Shown in pieces: positions 1 to 7,493 of a DNA stretch of 18,308 nt. How positions within the stretch are numbered: position 1 is the first letter of the stretch; each line of letters starts with the position of its first letter. Source of the DNA: an uncultured Erysipelotrichales bacterium (lineage in GTDB: Bacteria > Bacillota_I > Bacilli_A > Erysipelotrichales > Coprobacillaceae); NCBI GenBank assembly GCA_910586805.1, contig CAJUJC010000035.1, positions 1-18,308 on the forward strand. Reading direction: 5' to 3'. The translations under genes were made by a program, and so were the position numbers. The notes beneath the pieces are model-generated. The model worked only from the letters and a program-made list of their open reading frames with translations, ran no database searches and was not told where the DNA came from.

Positions 1-370
1 AATCAATAGCTTCATACAAATATAACCATTCACTTGTATAACCTGGTGAAGGTAAAAACTTTGTAATCAATTTCATATCTTTTGCACGATTATTTGTTTC
101 TTCTTCTAATTCACGAAATGCACAATCCATTGTATCTTCGTCTTTTTCAAGCTTTCCAGCTGGTATTTCTAAGGTCTCAATTCTATTGGGATATCTAAAC
201 TGTTTCACTAAAATGATTTGATTATTTTTAATTGCAAGAATGCAAACTCCACCATGATGATAAACAACTTCCCTATAAGCATGTTGACCATCAATCAGTT
301 CAACTTCTTCCTTTGTCACTGTCATGATTTTACCATCATAAATCACTTCTCTTTTTAATTCCTTTTCCAT
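1..370 (-). CDS. Nudix hydrolase, probably ADP-ribose pyrophosphatase-like (3' end outside window)
   Basis: Reading leftwards from the ATG at 370, the frame is open to the window edge and gives 123 residues; the C-terminus is missing. The early part (GVCILAIKNNQIILVKQFR) has the strand pattern and the VKQFR motif of ADP-ribose pyrophosphatases. The Nudix box follows at about residues 73-95 (GKLEKDE, then RELEEETNN). The box consensus G-x5-E-x7-REUxEExGU is met except that the late Gly is Asn; the catalytic RE..EE core is present. Such enzymes hydrolyse nucleoside diphosphates linked to another moiety, often ADP-ribose to AMP and ribose-5-phosphate, in the cytoplasm. The start at 370 is preferred over the in-frame ATG at 376 because AGGAG lies 9 bases before it but only 3 before the other. 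A structured leader lies upstream. Substrate is inferred; the family is confident. Confidence 0.88.
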   Translation of the reverse strand, partial: MEKELKREVIYDGKIMTVTKEEVELIDGQHAYREVVYHHGGVCILAIKNNQIILVKQFRYPNRIETLEIPAGKLEKDEDTMDCAFRELEEETNNRAKDMKLITKFLPSPGYTSEWLYLYEAID

Positions 371-400
371 TTTCATCAGCTCCTAAAAATATTATAACAT

Positions 401-438
401 AAAAAGGAAGTCTGCGGGGGAGCATCTTCCTTTTTTTT
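401..438. terminator. Terminator-like hairpin with T-runs on both strands
   Basis: AAAAAGGAAG (401-410) pairs with CTTCCTTTTT (426-435). Inside it TGC (413-415) can pair with GCA (422-424) around a G-rich loop. The plus strand ends in T8 (431-438) and the minus strand in T5. No plus-strand gene lies upstream in the window, so its more interesting reading is on the minus strand, between the leader promoter and the Nudix start. Confidence 0.55.
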
Positions 439-502
439 GCTATTATTTACACATTCGGGTGATAATAGGGGGGGTATGATTAAGTGATTAACACTTAACA
501 TA
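401..502 (-). ncRNA. Structured leader or small RNA upstream of the Nudix gene (candidate)
   Basis: A minus-strand transcript starting near 500 would begin at a 5' hairpin: arms 492-498 and 480-486 (CACTTAA/TTAAGTG, 5-base loop), extended by 499-502 pairing with 475-478. A C7 run (474-468) follows, then a segment that can form a second stem (462-467 with 441-446), and last the terminator-like hairpin at 401-435. On DNA, 462-469 (ATAATAGG) is also complementary to 504-511, outside the predicted transcript. The element is either an attenuating leader or a small RNA of about 100 bases. I recognise no known riboswitch class. The structure is seen; the function is inferred. Confidence 0.35.
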
Positions 503-506
503 TCCT

Positions 507-534
507 ATTATATCAAATATTTTATTGTTGTAAA
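507..534 (-). promoter_or_regulatory. Promoter reading toward the Nudix gene
   Basis: On the minus strand TTTACA (534-529), a 16-base spacer and TATAAT (512-507) form a near-consensus sigma-A promoter. The start point would be near 500, giving about 130 bases of leader before the Nudix ATG. A second TATAAT on the same strand (396-391) lies just past the leader hairpin but has no recognisable -35, so the gene may have a weak proximal promoter as well. Confidence 0.55.
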
Positions 535-576
535 GGCTTTCATAACTTTTTTGTATATTTTTATCATAAGTTTTTG

Positions 577-582
577 TATAAT
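577..582 (+). promoter_or_regulatory. -10 element for rluA-family gene
   Basis: TATAAT lies 18 bases before the chosen ATG. The -35 is poor: TTGTAT at 551-556 would leave a 20-base spacer. The start point would fall close to the ribosome-binding site, giving a very short leader. Confidence 0.4.
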
Positions 583-599
583 AGAAGCAGGTGATAATG

Positions 600-1580
600 A
601 TGAAGACATTAATAATAGATGAAAATCATGCGAATCAAAGAATTGATAAATATTTAAAGAAACTTTTATGTCAGGCTCCTGAACAAATGATTTATAAAAT
701 GTTAAGAAAAAAAGATGTGAAAGTGAATGGGATAAGAGTTAAAGAAAACTACATATTAAAAGAAAATGATGAAGTTTCTTTGTTTTTATATGAAGATCGT
801 TTTTTAGAATATACAAAACCTCAAACAATTTATGAACTAAAAATAGAATTTGATGTTTTATATGAAGATGATAAGATATTGATTGTTAATAAACCAGCAG
901 GATTGCTTATTCATGAAGATATCAATGAAGATATGAATACATTATCTAATCAGGTTTTAACTTATCTTTATCAAAAAGGAGAATATAATCCTTATGAATC
1001 ATTGGGGTTTGTTCCTGGACCTGTTCATCGTTTGGATAGAAATACAAGTGGGATTGTTATTTTTGGAAAAACAATGAGAGCTTTACAAGATCTTAATGAA
1101 ATGATGAAAAAACGTCATTGTATTGAAAAAACTTACTTAACAATATGTAAGGGACATATGAAATCTCAAGAACTTATAGGCTATATGAAAAAAGAAAGTG
1201 ACCAGTCTTTAGTCAAAGTTGTTTCTAAAAATACACCAAATGCATTGATGATGCATACTCTTGTTGAGAATATAAAAAGTAATCAGAATTATTCTTTATT
1301 AAGAGTAAAATTAATAACTGGGCGTACACATCAAATACGTGTTCATTTGGCAAGTGTAGGACATCCTGTCATTGGTGATAGTAAGTATGGGGACTTTGAA
1401 CTCAATAAAGTGATAAAAAAGGATTATCATTTGAATCATCAGTTTTTACATGCTTATCAAATTCAATTTATAAAGCCAATTGGATGTTTAAAATATCTAC
1501 AAGATAAGAAGATTATTTGCCCATTACCATTCCTTTTGGAAAAAATAAAAAGAGAAATTTTTAATGAAAATCAACTTTGA
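600..1580 (+). CDS. RluA-family 23S rRNA/tRNA pseudouridine synthase
   Basis: The product is 326 residues, usual for RluC/RluD-type enzymes, and isomerises uridine to pseudouridine in structured RNA. An N-terminal S4-like RNA-binding segment covers about residues 9-60 (IDKYLKKLL, then KDVKVNGIRV). The catalytic motif GPVHRLDRNTSG follows, with Asp146 in HRLD as the predicted nucleophile. The motif GRTHQIRVHLASVGHPVIGD near the C-terminus is also characteristic. ATG 600 is chosen over GTG 591 and ATG 597 because AGGTG (588-592) sits 7 bases before it and overlaps the alternatives. The gene stands alone: the next gene has its own promoter overlapping this stop codon. Whether the target is the RluC, RluD or another site cannot be decided from sequence alone. 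Confidence 0.93.
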   Translation: MKTLIIDENHANQRIDKYLKKLLCQAPEQMIYKMLRKKDVKVNGIRVKENYILKENDEVSLFLYEDRFLEYTKPQTIYELKIEFDVLYEDDKILIVNKPAGLLIHEDINEDMNTLSNQVLTYLYQKGEYNPYESLGFVPGPVHRLDRNTSGIVIFGKTMRALQDLNEMMKKRHCIEKTYLTICKGHMKSQELIGYMKKESDQSLVKVVSKNTPNALMMHTLVENIKSNQNYSLLRVKLITGRTHQIRVHLASVGHPVIGDSKYGDFELNKVIKKDYHLNHQFLHAYQIQFIKPIGCLKYLQDKKIICPLPFLLEKIKREIFNENQL

Positions 1581-1604
1581 AAGTCATTATATTTATTGTA
1601 TAAT
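1577..1604 (+). promoter_or_regulatory. Promoter for the ROK kinase
   Basis: TTGAAA (1577-1582), a 16-base spacer and TATAAT (1599-1604) form a good sigma-A promoter. The -35 overlaps the TGA stop of the preceding gene, so the two genes can be expressed separately despite their closeness. No terminator lies between them, so read-through is also possible. Confidence 0.65.
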
Positions 1605-1636
1605 AAAACTATATATAGAGAGGAGAACTTATAATA

Positions 1637-2557
1637 ATGAAATACTATATTGGAATTGATTTAGGTGGAACAAATGTTCGTACTTTATTGGTTGATGAAA
1701 AGGGTACATCTTATAGTGAAGTGAAAGATGCTACTGAAAGAGAAAATGGTCCTGATTATGTATGTGCAAAAATCATTAGACAAATTGAAAGTATTGATTA
1801 CACTGTTTGTGGAGGAATTGAAAATGTTCAAGGTATTGGTATTGGAGTACCTGGTCCAGTTGATACTGTAAATGGTGTTATGATTATGGCAACAAACTTA
1901 CCAGGGTTTGAACAATATCCTATTTGTGAAAAATTATCTTCAAGATTTAATTTACCTGTATTTATTGATAATGATGCTAATGTTGCTGGATTAGCTGAAG
2001 CGTTACTTGGTGCTGGTAAAGGAAAACCATCTTGTTATTATGTTACAATTTCAACTGGAATTGGTGGTGCTTTGGTTGTTGATGGTAAACTTGTATCAGG
2101 TGGTAGAGGTCATGCTGGAGAAGTTGGAAATATTATTGTTAAGAATAATGGATATAAATTTGGTGGTTTAAATCCAGGTGCTATTGAAGGTGAAGCAAGC
2201 GGAACTGCTATTACACGTAAAGGGAAAGAAATTTTAGGTGATGATAAAGTTGCTCATGCTGGTGATGTGTTTAGACTTGCTGATGAAGGCGATGTTAAGG
2301 CTCAGGGTATTGTTGATGAAGTGATTAGTGAATGGGCTACTTTATTTGCAAATATTGCTCATACTGTTGATCCTCACTGCTTTGTATTAGGTGGTGGCGT
2401 TATGAAATCTAAGAAATATTTCCTAACAAAATTAGAAGAACAATTTAATGCTAAGATTCATGTTGGTATGAGAGGTTTTATTCCTTTACTTGAAACTGAA
2501 TTAGAAGATTGTGGTGCTATTGGTGCGGCAATGTTACCTATGTCAAGAATGAAATAA
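1637..2557 (+). CDS. ROK-family sugar kinase, glucokinase-like
   Basis: The 306-residue protein has the ROK and actin-like ATPase fold. The phosphate-binding loop is GIDLGGTNVRT at residues 6-16. IGVPGPVD is at about 69-76. The sugar-binding and catalytic segment FIDNDANVAGLAEALLGAG is at 109-127 with Asp113 as probable base. STGIGGALVVDG starts near 139 and GHAGEVGN is at 158-165. It probably phosphorylates glucose or a related hexose at C6 with ATP in the cytoplasm. The zinc motif common in ROK proteins (CxCGxxGCxE), expected just after GHAGEVGN, is absent: residues 169-186 have no cysteine, although a Glu is kept. AGGAG at 1621-1625 precedes the ATG by 11 bases. Sugar specificity is not readable, and a fructokinase or N-acetylmannosamine kinase role cannot be excluded. 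Confidence 0.9.
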   Translation: MKYYIGIDLGGTNVRTLLVDEKGTSYSEVKDATERENGPDYVCAKIIRQIESIDYTVCGGIENVQGIGIGVPGPVDTVNGVMIMATNLPGFEQYPICEKLSSRFNLPVFIDNDANVAGLAEALLGAGKGKPSCYYVTISTGIGGALVVDGKLVSGGRGHAGEVGNIIVKNNGYKFGGLNPGAIEGEASGTAITRKGKEILGDDKVAHAGDVFRLADEGDVKAQGIVDEVISEWATLFANIAHTVDPHCFVLGGGVMKSKKYFLTKLEEQFNAKIHVGMRGFIPLLETELEDCGAIGAAMLPMSRMK

Positions 2558-2563
2558 TATTAT

Positions 2564-2595
2564 AAAGGGATTGATTTTAAATTCAATCTCTTTTT
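2564..2595 (+). terminator. Intrinsic terminator after the ROK kinase
   Basis: AAAGGGATTGA (2564-2574) pairs with TCAATCTCTTT (2583-2593) over 11 positions with one G-T wobble and an 8-base loop, followed by a T-run. It starts 6 bases after the kinase stop. Confidence 0.85.
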
Positions 2596-2603
2596 ATCTA
2601 TAA

Positions 2604-2770
2604 AAAAATAAGAAATACGATATTTGTGTAGGCATTATTAAAAATAAAGTTATTCAATATGTTAAGATGATGATACATAAATTGAGCATTTAATTGAAAT
2701 GATGAAACAAGTAAAGTTTAGAAATAATTTATGTAAGAGAAAATATAATTTTATTTGTATCTATAAATGA
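2604..2770 (+). pseudogene. Possible remnant of a small gene
   Basis: No intact gene is present, but two overlapping frames read like parts of one protein. The first gives KYDICVGIIKNKVIQYVK. A shift near 2660-2665 then gives DDDT, a TAA stop, and IEHLIEMMKQVKFRNNLCKR, ending at TGA 2768-2770. A single frame slip plus one stop would join them into a peptide of about 55 residues with no visible start codon or ribosome-binding site. The terminator directly after it suits the end of a former transcription unit. The family is not recognised. Chance protein-like reading in AT-rich DNA remains a real alternative. Confidence 0.25.
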
Positions 2771-2795
2771 ACACCTGTTTGAGATAGGTGTTTTT
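2770..2795 (+). terminator. Intrinsic terminator upstream of mnmA
   Basis: AACACCT (2770-2776) and AGGTGTT (2786-2792) form a 7-bp stem with a 9-base loop and T5 (2791-2795). It lies about 200 bases past the kinase terminator, so it seems to belong to whatever once occupied the gap. Confidence 0.75.
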
Positions 2796-2831
2796 GGATG
2801 GTAAAAAAGAGTAGTTTTTTCAGTCGTTTAG

Positions 2832-2840
2832 TGATAGAAT
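2832..2840 (+). promoter_or_regulatory. Extended -10 promoter for mnmA
   Basis: TGATAGAAT fits the extended -10 pattern TGnTAnAAT and ends 29 bases before the mnmA ATG. The -35 position (TAGTTT, 2812-2817) is weak, as is usual for extended -10 promoters. Confidence 0.5.
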
Positions 2841-2869
2841 AGGCTTGATAAAAGAAAGGGGAAGGGAAT

Positions 2870-4003
2870 ATGAGTCAAAGAGTTGTATTAGGATTAAGTG
2901 GAGGAGTAGATAGTGCAGTTGCAGCATATTTATTAAAAAAACAAGGTTATGAGGTTATTGCAGTGTTTATGCGTAATTGGGACTCTTCTTTAAATAATGA
3001 TATTTTAGGGAATCCAACCAATGATAATGATATATGTCCCCAAGAAATGGATTATAATGATGCAAAGAAAGTTGCTGAGCATTTAGGAATAGAATTAAGA
3101 CGTGTTGATTTTATTAAAGAATATTGGGATCATGTGTTTACATATTTCTTAGAAGAATATGCAAAAGGAAGAACACCTAATCCTGATATTTTATGTAATA
3201 AACATATAAAATTTAAAGCATTTTTAGACTATGCGAAGTCTATTGATGCTGATTATATAGCAACAGGACATTATGCAAGAGTGGAACATCATCATGGGCA
3301 TGATTCTATAATGTTAAGAGGTGTAGATGGAAATAAAGATCAAACATATTTCTTGTGTCAGCTAAATCAAAAGCAATTACAGGCATCTTTGTTTCCGGTT
3401 GGTGAACTCACAAAACCTGAAGTAAGACAAATCGCTATTGATTTAAATTTACCAGTTGCTCATAAAAAAGATAGTACAGGTATTTGTTTTATTGGTGAAA
3501 GAGATTTTAGAGAGTTTTTGAAAAACTATATTCCAGCCAAAGTTGGTCAAATGGTAGATATTGAAACAGGTAAAGTTGTAGGAAATCATCAAGGAATTAT
3601 GTATTACACAATTGGTCAAAGAAAAGGTTTGAATATTGGTGGACCAGGAGATGCATGGTTTGTTGTAGGAAAAGAGTATAATAAAAATGTTTTATATGTA
3701 TGTCAAGGTGATCAAAATCAATGGTTAATGAGTGAAGGGGCTTTGATTACTGATGTGAATTGGGTTGGTAGTATAAAACCTCAAGGTGATTTGAAGTGTA
3801 CAGCAAAGTTTAGATATAGACAAAAAGATAATGATGTCTCTATTCGTTTTATTGATGAAACGACTTTATTTGTAACATTTGATCAACCTATTAAAGCAGT
3901 AACTCCTGGACAAGCTGCCGTTTTTTATGATAGAGATGTGTGTTTAGGAGGAGGAACGATTGAAAAAGTTTATAAAGATGATAAGGAGATTACATATTTA
4001 TAA
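2870..4003 (+). CDS. mnmA: tRNA-specific 2-thiouridylase MnmA
   Basis: The 377-residue protein is full length for MnmA, which makes the 2-thio group of the wobble uridine in tRNA-Lys, -Glu and -Gln, using ATP and sulfur relayed from a cysteine desulfurase. The PP-loop ATP pyrophosphatase motif SGGVDS is at residues 10-15. The two catalytic cysteines are Cys109 (PNPDILCNKHIKF) and Cys206 (DSTGICFIGERDF). TGHYARV and the C-terminal TPGQAAVFY motif are also typical. A purine-rich ribosome-binding stretch (GAAAGGGGAAGGG) precedes the ATG. The stop codon overlaps the recD2 start by one base, so the two are very likely cotranscribed and translationally coupled. No cysteine desulfurase gene lies in the window. 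Confidence 0.97.
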   Translation: MSQRVVLGLSGGVDSAVAAYLLKKQGYEVIAVFMRNWDSSLNNDILGNPTNDNDICPQEMDYNDAKKVAEHLGIELRRVDFIKEYWDHVFTYFLEEYAKGRTPNPDILCNKHIKFKAFLDYAKSIDADYIATGHYARVEHHHGHDSIMLRGVDGNKDQTYFLCQLNQKQLQASLFPVGELTKPEVRQIAIDLNLPVAHKKDSTGICFIGERDFREFLKNYIPAKVGQMVDIETGKVVGNHQGIMYYTIGQRKGLNIGGPGDAWFVVGKEYNKNVLYVCQGDQNQWLMSEGALITDVNWVGSIKPQGDLKCTAKFRYRQKDNDVSIRFIDETTLFVTFDQPIKAVTPGQAAVFYDRDVCLGGGTIEKVYKDDKEITYL

Positions 4004-6195
4004 TGATTGAATATACTGGGATTATTAAACATGTACGTTTTTATAGTGAAGATACAAAATTTATAGTATGTGTCATGGATGTAGAAGAGGAAACAAAAGA
4101 TATTCTTGTAACTGGGAATATGAGCTATGTAAATCCTCAAGATAAATATCGTATTACAGGTGAATATGTTAATCATCCTAAATATGGAAAACAGTTTCAA
4201 ATTCATTCTTATCAGATTATATTAGCGGATGATGAAAGTGAAATCATTCGCTATTTGTCTAGTTCATTGTTTAAAGGAATAGGGGAAAAACAAGCAACTG
4301 CTATTGTGGAAAGTCTTGGAAAAGATGCTCTTACAAAGATAAAAGAAGATAAACATGTGTTAGATCATGTGAGAGGTATGAATGAAAAAAAACGTGATGT
4401 GATTTATGAAGTCTTATCTTCACAGGATTTTGATCAAGAAGTCTTATCATTTTTTATGGGATATGGAATGAGTACAAAACACTTGGCTTTGATTCAAGCT
4501 GTTTATCAGGAAAAGACTTTAGAAGTTTTACAAGATAATCCTTATCAATTGATTGAGGATATAGATGGAATTGGTTTTAAAACTGCTGATACGCTTGCTA
4601 TGAAAATAGGTATTGATCCTATGGATGAACATCGTATACAGGCAGCTATTGTCTATTCTTTAAAAGAAGCTTGTTTTCAAGATGGAAGTACATATCAGGA
4701 ATTTGAGCGTATCTGGTTTCATTTCCATCGTTTTATTCCTCAAATGTCAAAGGAAGATTTTGAAAATTGTTTGCAAGATGTGATTGATGAAAGAAAGATT
4801 ATTCAGGATGTTGAAAAATATTATCCTTATGATTTATATGAAAGCGAACAGGTGATTTCACAAACTATTTCTCGATGGTTAGATTCATCACTTTATACAT
4901 ATGATGAAGAAGAAGTCCATATTTTGTTAGATCAATTACAAGAACAACTGTCTATTGAATATGATGATTTACAAAAAGAAGCCATTTCTTTGTTTTTAGA
5001 ACAATCAATTATGATTTTAACAGGAGGACCGGGAACAGGAAAAACAACAATTGTAGAAGCTATTGTGAAATTATATATGCAACTTAATCCTGATCAAACA
5101 ATTGCGTTGGTTGCACCAACAGGAAGAGCTTCTAAAAGATTAAGTGAAGTCACAGGGATTGAAGCTTGTACAATCCATAGATTATTAAAGTGGGATTTAC
5201 ATACCAATACATTTGCAATCAATGCCAGTTATCCTTTAGATGTTGATTTATTAGTTGTTGATGAGTTTTCAATGGTAGATACATTATTATTTTCTCATTT
5301 GTTAGAAGCTTCAAGTAAAGTTAGCAAAATTTTATTAATTGGCGATGACCAACAATTACCTTCTGTTGCTCCTGGTCATGTTTTAAAAGATTTATTGGAT
5401 GCATCTATTGTGCCAACAGTAAGATTAAATCATATATATAGACAATCACAAGAAAGTGGTATTATTCAACTTGCACATAGTATTAGAAATGATAGTTATA
5501 ATGAAAATATGTTTTTTGATTATAAAGATATTCATTTTCAATCTTGTCAATCTTATGAAGTGGTCAATTATGTCAAAAAACTTGTTTCAAAAGCGATGGA
5601 GGAAGGATATGATGCGAATGATATACAAGTTTTAGTCCCTATGTATAATGGTGTTGCTGGTATTGATGCTTTTAATGATTGTTTACAAGATTTATTAAAC
5701 CCAAATGATCTTCAAAAAAATGAATTAAGAGTAGGTAAACGTATTTTTAGAGAAGGAGATAAAATTCTTCAATTAAAAAATAGAGTTGATGATAATGTTT
5801 TTAATGGTGATATTGGTGTTTTAGAAGAAGTCATATATAAAGATAATTTTGAATATTTAAGTGATATGCTGGTGGTTAATTTTGATGGAACATATGTCGA
5901 ATATTCACCTAATGAGTTTTATACAATTACACATGCTTATTGTATGAGTGTCCATAAATCACAAGGAAATGAATTTAAAATTGTCATTATGCCAGTTTTA
6001 AAAGACTATTATATTATGTTAAAAAAGAATTTGCTTTATACAGGATTGACACGTGCAAAACAATCTTTATTTATGATAGGTCATCATCAGGCATTTTGTT
6101 TTGGAATCAATAATAACCATGATGAGAAAAGACGAACAACTTTAAAAGAAAAATTATTAACTTCATCTGATATTTCTTTGTATGATTTTGAATAA
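4003..6195 (+). CDS. recD2: ATP-dependent DNA helicase RecD2
   Basis: The 730-residue protein matches RecD2, the RecBCD-independent 5'-3' superfamily 1B helicase with an extended N-terminus. An OB-like N-terminal part is followed by helix-hairpin-helix segments (LFKGIGEKQATAIVESLG, later IDGIGFKTADTLA). The helicase core has Walker A GGPGTGKT at 341-348 (Lys347), Walker B VVDEFSMVD with Asp420 and Glu421, motif III GDDQQLPSVAPG, motif V VHKSQGNEF near 650 and motif VI GLTRAKQ with Arg684. All core motifs look intact. It acts in DNA repair and replication-fork maintenance. Its ATG shares one base with the mnmA stop; AAGGAG (3983-3988) inside mnmA serves as its ribosome-binding site at a rather long 14-base spacing. 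The mnmA-recD2 neighbourhood is common in Firmicutes. Confidence 0.96.
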   Translation: MIEYTGIIKHVRFYSEDTKFIVCVMDVEEETKDILVTGNMSYVNPQDKYRITGEYVNHPKYGKQFQIHSYQIILADDESEIIRYLSSSLFKGIGEKQATAIVESLGKDALTKIKEDKHVLDHVRGMNEKKRDVIYEVLSSQDFDQEVLSFFMGYGMSTKHLALIQAVYQEKTLEVLQDNPYQLIEDIDGIGFKTADTLAMKIGIDPMDEHRIQAAIVYSLKEACFQDGSTYQEFERIWFHFHRFIPQMSKEDFENCLQDVIDERKIIQDVEKYYPYDLYESEQVISQTISRWLDSSLYTYDEEEVHILLDQLQEQLSIEYDDLQKEAISLFLEQSIMILTGGPGTGKTTIVEAIVKLYMQLNPDQTIALVAPTGRASKRLSEVTGIEACTIHRLLKWDLHTNTFAINASYPLDVDLLVVDEFSMVDTLLFSHLLEASSKVSKILLIGDDQQLPSVAPGHVLKDLLDASIVPTVRLNHIYRQSQESGIIQLAHSIRNDSYNENMFFDYKDIHFQSCQSYEVVNYVKKLVSKAMEEGYDANDIQVLVPMYNGVAGIDAFNDCLQDLLNPNDLQKNELRVGKRIFREGDKILQLKNRVDDNVFNGDIGVLEEVIYKDNFEYLSDMLVVNFDGTYVEYSPNEFYTITHAYCMSVHKSQGNEFKIVIMPVLKDYYIMLKKNLLYTGLTRAKQSLFMIGHHQAFCFGINNNHDEKRRTTLKEKLLTSSDISLYDFE

Positions 6196-6237
6196 TTCAT
6201 CCATACTATAAATGTACTTTTAAAGGAGTGAGTCATC

Positions 6238-6375
6238 ATGTCTAAATTAACAGTTGCTTTTTTCTCAGCAGGAATCGTTGCTGCTGCAATGATCTTTATG
6301 AGCGATATGCCTTGTGCTCATGACGTAGAACATTCCGTTCATAAAGCAAAAAAGGCTATTAAAGAACAACTTTAA
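6238..6375 (+). CDS. Small single-span membrane protein, 45 residues, unknown function
   Basis: An ATG follows a strong ribosome-binding site (AAAGGAGTGAG) and opens a 45-residue frame ending at TAA 6373-6375, just before a terminator. Residues 4-22 (LTVAFFSAGIVAAAMIFMS) are hydrophobic enough for one membrane helix. A short loop with one Cys and one His (MPCAHDVEH) follows, then a basic amphipathic tail (VHKAKKAIKEQL). No family is recognised; the helix-plus-basic-tail design recalls YtxH-type small proteins but identity is too short to claim. It sits between recD2 and an AI-2E permease in the same direction. The ribosome-binding site, correct spacing and following terminator support a real gene. 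Function is unknown. Confidence 0.75.
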   Translation: MSKLTVAFFSAGIVAAAMIFMSDMPCAHDVEHSVHKAKKAIKEQL

Positions 6376-6382
6376 GAAGTAC

Positions 6383-6408
6383 AAAGGACTGATTCTAGTC
6401 CTTTTTTT
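6383..6408 (+). terminator. Intrinsic terminator between the small protein and the permease
   Basis: AAAGGACT (6383-6390) and AGTCCTTT (6397-6404) form a perfect 8-bp stem with a 6-base loop, followed by a T7 run. It ends only 14 bases before the next start codon, leaving room for the AGGGGG ribosome-binding site but not for a promoter. Confidence 0.85.
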
Positions 6409-6422
6409 GTCAGGGGGTTATT

Positions 6423-7451
6423 ATGAATAAAATCACAATCGCAAAAAATATCATCATTTATAGTATAGCTTTTTTACTTCTTTATTATGTATTTACATTA
6501 TTTCAAATTCTTAAAGCTCTTTTATATGTTTTTCATTTGTTTTTTCCTGTTTTAATTGCATTGTTTTTTCATTTTTTATTAGAACCTGTTGTAGAATATT
6601 TTACAAGTGAACGCTTGAATAGAAAAATTGTTGTCATTCATTTATATGTATCAGCATTATTGTTTTTTATCATTGGATGTTATTTTTTAGCACCCTATGT
6701 ATTTCAACAATGTTTAAAATTTTATAATGAATATTGTAATGGAAAGTTTCATTTGAATCCCATTTTTTCTACAATTATTGATTTTTTACAACAATACAAT
6801 GTTTTGGATTATTTAATGAATATGCTTAATGGCTGGACACAATCATTGTTTTATTGGGTAAGTAATATTGTGTTAGCTATGGGAATTTCTTTTTATCTTT
6901 CTTATGATAATTTACATTTGATAGAAAAGTTGATTACTTATTTTCCTTTTCAAAAGCAGGGGTTATGTATGCAAACATTAAAAAGGTTAAAACTTACAAC
7001 ATATCAGTTTATGAAGTCATTGGTTATTGATTTTCTTTTCTTCTTTGCTTTAAGTTTAATTATTTTCTATTTTATTGATTCTCGTATTTTTGTATGGATT
7101 GCTTTGTTTTTGGCACTTACAAATTTAATTCCATATATTGGACCTTATATTGGAGGAATTCCTGTTGTTATTTATGAATACATACAAAACCCAACATTAG
7201 GATATGCATCTTTTTTGGTTATTATTATTTTGCAATATATAGAATCTTCTTATATTCAACCTTATTTATTTTCTAAATGTGTTAAACATCATCCTATTGC
7301 ATTGTTTTTGGCATTAACTTTTTTTGGAGATTTGTTTGGATTGATAGGAATGATTTTTTCTCCTTTATTTTTAGCTTATACAACATTTCTTTTAGAATTA
7401 ATGAGAGATTTAAAAGTTTTTCATAAAGTTAAGCAAATCATGAATTCATAA
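6423..7451 (+). CDS. AI-2E family transporter (YrrI/PerM-like permease)
   Basis: The 342-residue protein is an integral membrane protein of the AI-2E exporter/PerM family. It has paired N-terminal hydrophobic helices (about 8-52), another pair near 66-92, a less hydrophobic middle region (about 95-140), and a C-terminal helix bundle from about 142. The family signature NLIPYIGPYIGGIP is at 234-247. Members are linked to autoinducer-2 export, Na+/H+ antiport or unknown substrates, so transport of AI-2 should not be assumed. AGGGGG lies 5 bases before the ATG. There is no room for a promoter between the upstream terminator and this gene, so expression must come from read-through or from a promoter inside or before the small gene. 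It is probably cotranscribed with the next gene (42-base gap, no terminator). Confidence 0.88.
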   Translation: MNKITIAKNIIIYSIAFLLLYYVFTLFQILKALLYVFHLFFPVLIALFFHFLLEPVVEYFTSERLNRKIVVIHLYVSALLFFIIGCYFLAPYVFQQCLKFYNEYCNGKFHLNPIFSTIIDFLQQYNVLDYLMNMLNGWTQSLFYWVSNIVLAMGISFYLSYDNLHLIEKLITYFPFQKQGLCMQTLKRLKLTTYQFMKSLVIDFLFFFALSLIIFYFIDSRIFVWIALFLALTNLIPYIGPYIGGIPVVIYEYIQNPTLGYASFLVIIILQYIESSYIQPYLFSKCVKHHPIALFLALTFFGDLFGLIGMIFSPLFLAYTTFLLELMRDLKVFHKVKQIMNS

Positions 7452-7493
7452 TCTTTTTAATATCTTCATAAAATGTTTCAAGGAGAAACATAT

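Noticed and set aside
591..599. GTG 591 or ATG 597 as the rluA-family start
   Set aside because: Both overlap or crowd the AGGTG ribosome-binding site, which is properly spaced only for ATG 600.
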